A stretch of 24,059 bases of DNA from DASUTW01 sp035513995. GTDB lineage: Bacteria; Actinomycetota; UBA4738; CALAEC01. Each line of letters opens with the position of its first letter. Positions within the stretch are counted from its first letter, which is position 1. The notes beneath the pieces are model-generated. The model was given only the letters and a program-made list of their open reading frames with translations. It did no database searches and was not told the origin of the DNA. The stretch is taken from the NCBI GenBank assembly GCA_035513995.1, contig DATKBL010000035.1:1-24059 (forward strand), given 5' to 3'. Position numbers and translations under genes: made by a program. Of this stretch, positions 21,293-24,059 are shown piece after piece.

Positions 21293-21825
21293 TGGACATC
21301 GCGTCGAGGCTGAAGCAGCTCGAGGAGATGGTGGCGGAGGCGAAGAGCATGCCGCTGTCCTCGTCGGTCCTGCTCAACCGGGACGAGGTGCTCGAGGTGC
21401 TGGCCGGCATGCGCGAGGACCTCCCCGAGGAGATCAAGCAGGCTCGCTGGGTGGTGAAGGATCGCGAGGAGCTCCTGGCGAAGGCGCGCCGCGACGCCGA
21501 GGCCCTGATCGAGGAGGCGAGGGCCGAGCAGGCCCGGCTCGCCGCAGGCGACGAGGTGTCGCGGCGCGCCGAGGACGAGGCCGGCCGCATCCTGGGAGAG
21601 GCTCGCGAGGAGGCCCGGCAGATCAGGCTCGAGGCCGAGGACTACGTCGACCAGCACCTCGCCTCCCTCGAGGCCGCGGTCGGGAAGCTCCGCGAGTCGC
21701 TCGAGGCCAGCGCCGACGGCGTCGGGTCGCTCCTCGAACGCCTGGAGAAGACCACCCAGCAGGTGCACGCCGGCCGCGAGAAGCTCGCCGCCGTCCCCGA
21801 GGAGCAGCCGGAGGAGGTGTCGTGA
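21292..21825 (+). CDS. SepIVA/DivIVA-like coiled-coil protein
   Basis: A 177-aa almost wholly helical protein. After a conserved N-terminal section (LKQLEEMVAEAKSMPLSSSV then LNRDEVLEVLAGM and LPEEIKQARWVVKDREELL) it becomes Ala/Glu/Arg-rich heptads up to about 160, then a short Pro/Glu tail. The N-terminal part and the position between coaD and DUF177 match mycobacterial Rv2927c, whose homologue MSMEG_2416 is SepIVA, a DivIVA-domain septation factor. This version is shorter than Rv2927c (about 245 aa, from memory), lacking much of the central repeat. It may organise membrane or division sites rather than catalyse. The ATG shares one base with the coaD stop; DUF177 starts at its stop. Generic annotations as ATP-synthase b-like coiled coil are possible. 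Confidence 0.75.
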   Translation: MDIASRLKQLEEMVAEAKSMPLSSSVLLNRDEVLEVLAGMREDLPEEIKQARWVVKDREELLAKARRDAEALIEEARAEQARLAAGDEVSRRAEDEAGRILGEAREEARQIRLEAEDYVDQHLASLEAAVGKLRESLEASADGVGSLLERLEKTTQQVHAGREKLAAVPEEQPEEVS

Positions 21826-22319
21826 TGAAGCCCGTGGACGTCCGCGACCTCCTCGAGCGGCCGGGTACCTCGCGCCGCCTCCGCATCGAGGAGCCGGTCC
21901 AGGGGATGCGCACCGAGCTGGCCTCGGTGCCCGACGAGGAGCCGGTGGTGATGGAGCTCCTCCTGGAGGGAGTCGTGGAGGGTGTCTACGTGACGGGGCC
22001 GGTCGCCGGGACGTGGCGGCTCTCGTGCGCGCGCTGCCTGCGCCCCATGGAGCAGGACTTCCGGGTCGACGTCTCCGAGCTGTTCGCCAGGGAGCCCGAC
22101 GAGGATGCCGACGAGTACGCCGTCGGTGACGCCGAGCTCGACCTCGAGCCGATGGTGCGGGACGCCGTCGTGCTCGCGATGCCGTTCTCTCCGCTGTGCC
22201 GGCCCGACTGCCTCGGCCTCTGTGAGCGCTGCGGCGGCGACCGGAACCTCGGGGAGTGCTCGTGCGGTCCGCGGATCGACCCCCGCTGGGCCGAGCTGGA
22301 TCAGCTGAACCTGGATTAA
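21825..22319 (+). CDS. DUF177 (YceD) family protein
   Basis: A 164-aa protein of the YceD/DUF177 family, usually next to rpmF and linked to large-subunit rRNA accumulation. It has the central CXXC of the family in WRLSCARCLRPMEQDF (C68, C71), an acidic middle, and the conserved C-terminal cluster PLCRPDCLGLCERCGGDRNLGECSC, suggesting metal binding. The ATG at 21825 is favoured by GAGGAGG (21811-21817) seven bases upstream; the GTG at 21822 is the alternative. Its start overlaps the SepIVA-like stop. rpmF follows 11 bases after its stop, the usual partner. Confidence 0.92.
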   Translation: MKPVDVRDLLERPGTSRRLRIEEPVQGMRTELASVPDEEPVVMELLLEGVVEGVYVTGPVAGTWRLSCARCLRPMEQDFRVDVSELFAREPDEDADEYAVGDAELDLEPMVRDAVVLAMPFSPLCRPDCLGLCERCGGDRNLGECSCGPRIDPRWAELDQLNLD

Positions 22320-22330
22320 GAGGAGAGCAG

Positions 22331-22507
22331 ATGGCCGTACCCAAGAGGAAGAAGTCGAGAAGCCGGACGCGCAGCCGGCGCTCGCAGTGGCAGGGCTCCA
22401 CGCCCTCCTACAGCGAGTGCCCGCAGTGCCACCAGCCGAAGCTCCCGCACAAGGTGTGCGGCAACTGCGGCTACTACGCGGGCCGGGAGGCGATCGAGCT
22501 CGAGTAG
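22331..22507 (+). CDS. rpmF: 50S ribosomal protein L32 (zinc-binding form)
   Basis: A 58-aa large-subunit ribosomal protein. It starts MAVPKRKKSRSRTRSRRS, the hallmark of L32, and carries a complete four-cysteine zinc ribbon: C30, C33, C43 and C46 in CPQCHQPKLPHKVCGNCGYY. AGGAG lies five bases before the ATG. It lies between DUF177 and rnc, as in many bacteria. Both ribosomal proteins in this window (L28 and L32) retain all zinc ligands, so no zinc-independent replacements are seen here. Confidence 0.98.
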   Translation: MAVPKRKKSRSRTRSRRSQWQGSTPSYSECPQCHQPKLPHKVCGNCGYYAGREAIELE

Positions 22508-22517
22508 GAGAGCGCGC

Positions 22518-23258
22518 GTGCGGCTGAAGCGACAGGGCCGGCTCGAGCGGCGCCTCGGGCTCCGGTTCCGGGACCCCGGGCTCCTGCGGACCGCCCTCAC
22601 CCACCGGTCCTTCGCCTTCGAGCAGGGGGCCCCGGCCAACAACGAGCGGATGGAGTTCCTCGGGGACGCCGTCCTGGGCCTCGTCGTGACCGACGTCGCC
22701 TACCGGCGCTTCCCCGACCTGCCCGAGGGCGACCTGGCGAAGCTGCGGGCGGCGACCGTGAACATGTCGACCCTGGCCGAGGTGGCCCAGGAGCTGTCCC
22801 TCGGCGACGAGATCCTCCTGGGCAAGGGCGAGGAGCAGTCGGGCGGGCGGGCCAAGGCCAGCATCCTCGGCGACGCCATGGAGGCGATCATCGGCGCGAT
22901 GTACCTCGACCGGGGGATCGAGTCGGTGCAGCGCCTCGTCCAGGAGCGCTTCTGGCCCCGGATGCTCACCTACGTTGGCGGCGGCGGCGAGCGCGACTAC
23001 AAGACCGGCCTTCAGGAGCTGGCCGCCCGCGACCTGGGGGGCGTGCCCCAGTACCGCGTCGAGGACCACGGGCCCGACCACGCCAAGGAGTTCACCGCGA
23101 CGGTGTTCCTCGGCTCGCGCTCCTACGGGACCGGACGGGGACGCTCGAAGAAGGAGGCGGAGCAGGAGGCGGCGCGGGCGGCTCACGAGCTCCTCCGGCG
23201 CGCCTCCGCCTCGGACGGAGACGCGGCGGAAAGCCTCGAGCACGAGGGGAGGTCCTGA
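22518..23258 (+). CDS. rnc: Ribonuclease III
   Basis: A 246-aa endonuclease that cleaves double-stranded RNA to process rRNA precursors and some mRNAs. The catalytic signature NERMEFLGDAVLGL is at 42-55, with E43, E46 and D50 matching E. coli E38, E41 and D45. The second metal-binding block is KASILGDAMEAIIGAMYLD. A double-stranded RNA-binding domain follows from about residue 160 (DYKTGLQELAAR, PQYRVEDHGPDHAKEF, KKEAEQEAARAAHELL). The GTG at 22518 follows AGGAG by seven bases. Its TGA is immediately followed, in the same frame, by the mutM GTG. Confidence 0.97.
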   Translation: MRLKRQGRLERRLGLRFRDPGLLRTALTHRSFAFEQGAPANNERMEFLGDAVLGLVVTDVAYRRFPDLPEGDLAKLRAATVNMSTLAEVAQELSLGDEILLGKGEEQSGGRAKASILGDAMEAIIGAMYLDRGIESVQRLVQERFWPRMLTYVGGGGERDYKTGLQELAARDLGGVPQYRVEDHGPDHAKEFTATVFLGSRSYGTGRGRSKKEAEQEAARAAHELLRRASASDGDAAESLEHEGRS

Positions 23259-24059
23259 GTGGAGCTCCCCGAGGTCGAGGTCCTCCGCCGAGACCTCGAG
23301 AAGGAGGTGACCGGTCGCCGCATCGACGCTGCCGAGGTCCGCTCGTCCAAGAACTCGATGAAGGTGATCTCTCGGCACCACCGCACCCGCAAGGACTTCA
23401 CGAAGCGCATCGAGGGGCGGAAGATCGTCCGCGTCGAGCGCCGAGGCAAGTACCTGCTGGTGACGCTGGACGACGACCAGGTGCTCGTCGTGCACTTCGG
23501 GATGAGCGGGCGGCTCCTCAAGGGCACGAAGCGGCAGGAGGTCGACCAGCACACCCACTTGTATCTCGAGTTCGCCAGGGGCGGCGACCTCCGCTACGTC
23601 GACCCTCGCGCGCTGGGCAGGATGTTCATCGTCCCGGGCGAGAAGGTGGACTCCGCGCGCGAGCTCGCGAGGATCGGGGTCGACCCGCTGGAGCATTCGT
23701 TCACGTGGCCGCAGTTCTCGGAGGCGCTCGCGGCGAGGAAGCAGAAGCTGAAGCAGCTCCTGATGGACCAGGAGTTCATCTCGGGGCTGGGGAACATCTA
23801 CTCCGACGAGGTGCTGTTCGCCGCGGGCCTCCGCTACGACCGGCGGTCGGACGACCTCTCGTCGCAGGAGGTGCGGCGCCTCTACCGGGCGATCCAGGAG
23901 ACGGTCCAGGAGGCGATCCGCGACCGCGGGACGTCGCTCGAGGACGAGGCGTACCTGGATCTGTTCGGGAAGCCGGGGGAGCACCGGGACAACCTCAACG
24001 TCTACGGACGGAAGGGGCTCCCGTGCCGGCGCTGCCGCTCGCCGATCGAGACGGTGAAG
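23259..24059 (+). CDS. mutM: Formamidopyrimidine-DNA glycosylase family protein, 3' end cut by the window
   Basis: The first 267 codons of a MutM/Fpg/Nei-family base-excision-repair enzyme; the stop lies beyond the window. It starts MELPEVEVLRRDLEKEV and has the beta-hairpin lysine in VERRGKYLLVTL (K64), HFGMSGRLLKG, DPRALGRMFIV, the helix-two-turn-helix LMDQEFISGLGNIYSDEVLF, and the first half of the zinc finger VYGRKGLPCRRC (C256, C259). Unusually, the catalytic proline of the normal M-P-E-L-P-E-V-E is missing: the GTG is directly followed by Glu and preceded in frame by the rnc stop TGA, so no longer start exists. GGAGG lies seven bases upstream. The remaining motifs look functional. rnc-mutM order is conserved in Actinobacteria. 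Confidence 0.92.
   Translation, partial: MELPEVEVLRRDLEKEVTGRRIDAAEVRSSKNSMKVISRHHRTRKDFTKRIEGRKIVRVERRGKYLLVTLDDDQVLVVHFGMSGRLLKGTKRQEVDQHTHLYLEFARGGDLRYVDPRALGRMFIVPGEKVDSARELARIGVDPLEHSFTWPQFSEALAARKQKLKQLLMDQEFISGLGNIYSDEVLFAAGLRYDRRSDDLSSQEVRRLYRAIQETVQEAIRDRGTSLEDEAYLDLFGKPGEHRDNLNVYGRKGLPCRRCRSPIETVK

Noticed and set aside
1..24059. CRISPR array, insertion sequence or phage genes
   Set aside because: No regularly spaced repeats, transposase, integrase or structural phage gene was found; only the XRE gene hints at a mobile neighbour outside the window.

Overview
The window is very GC-rich (roughly 70 percent by eye) and tightly packed. Genes overlap by 1, 4 or 8 bases, and GTG starts are common. 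The gene order and the presence of a CofC/FbiD-type F420 biosynthesis gene point to an Actinomycetota chromosome. From memory, much of the order matches the Mycobacterium tuberculosis interval hupB - fbiD - gpsA - ddlA ... thiL ... DAK - recG - rsmD - coaD ... sepIVA - DUF177 - rnc - fpg, here compressed into 24 kb. An ATP-type (not GTP-type) PEP carboxykinase and leaderless -10-only promoters suggest a deep or little-studied actinobacterial lineage rather than a classical mycolic-acid genus. This placement is inference.

Layout. 1-400: a lower-GC XRE-type regulator, then its promoter region, abutting the 3' end of a tRNA-Glu/tRNA-Gln pair (401-576, minus). This looks like the edge of an acquired segment. 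625-1793: an HU-type nucleoid protein, convergent with a cofC plus cold-shock-like protein operon. 1864-7227: plsC-gpsA, then a transsulfuration enzyme, D-Ala-D-Ala ligase and a PLP decarboxylase, a run for phospholipid precursors, sulfur amino acids and peptidoglycan precursor. 7228-10593: accessory metabolism, with a 55-aa zinc-ribbon protein, a stand-alone Lrp/AsnC ligand-binding domain, a phosphoribosyltransferase with a small membrane protein, a divergent ATP-PEPCK and a dodecin. 10674-12459: thiL-thiD (thiamine). 12456-16007 (minus): ribosomal protein L28, a small basic ORF, an MscS channel, a SpoIID/LytB-domain envelope protein and a TlpA-like thioredoxin. 16065-24059 (plus): one long, tightly coupled operon of DAK/FakA-type kinase, recG, methyltransferase, rsmD, coaD, a SepIVA/DivIVA-like coiled coil, DUF177, rpmF, rnc and a 3'-truncated mutM.

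There is no CRISPR array, transposase, rRNA, recognisable riboswitch or convincing intrinsic terminator. No gene-free stretch exceeds 300 bases. No obvious defence or biosynthetic system is visible. The unusual signals are: a recurring TANNNT box placed 6-10 bases before SD-less start codons (leaderless transcription); two perfect palindromes lying on -10/+1 regions; overlapping divergent -10 boxes; a MutM lacking its N-terminal catalytic proline; a PEPCK with rewritten signature motifs; a dodecin without the flavin-stacking tryptophan; two small genes outside conventional length cut-offs; and the likely island junction at tRNA-Glu.
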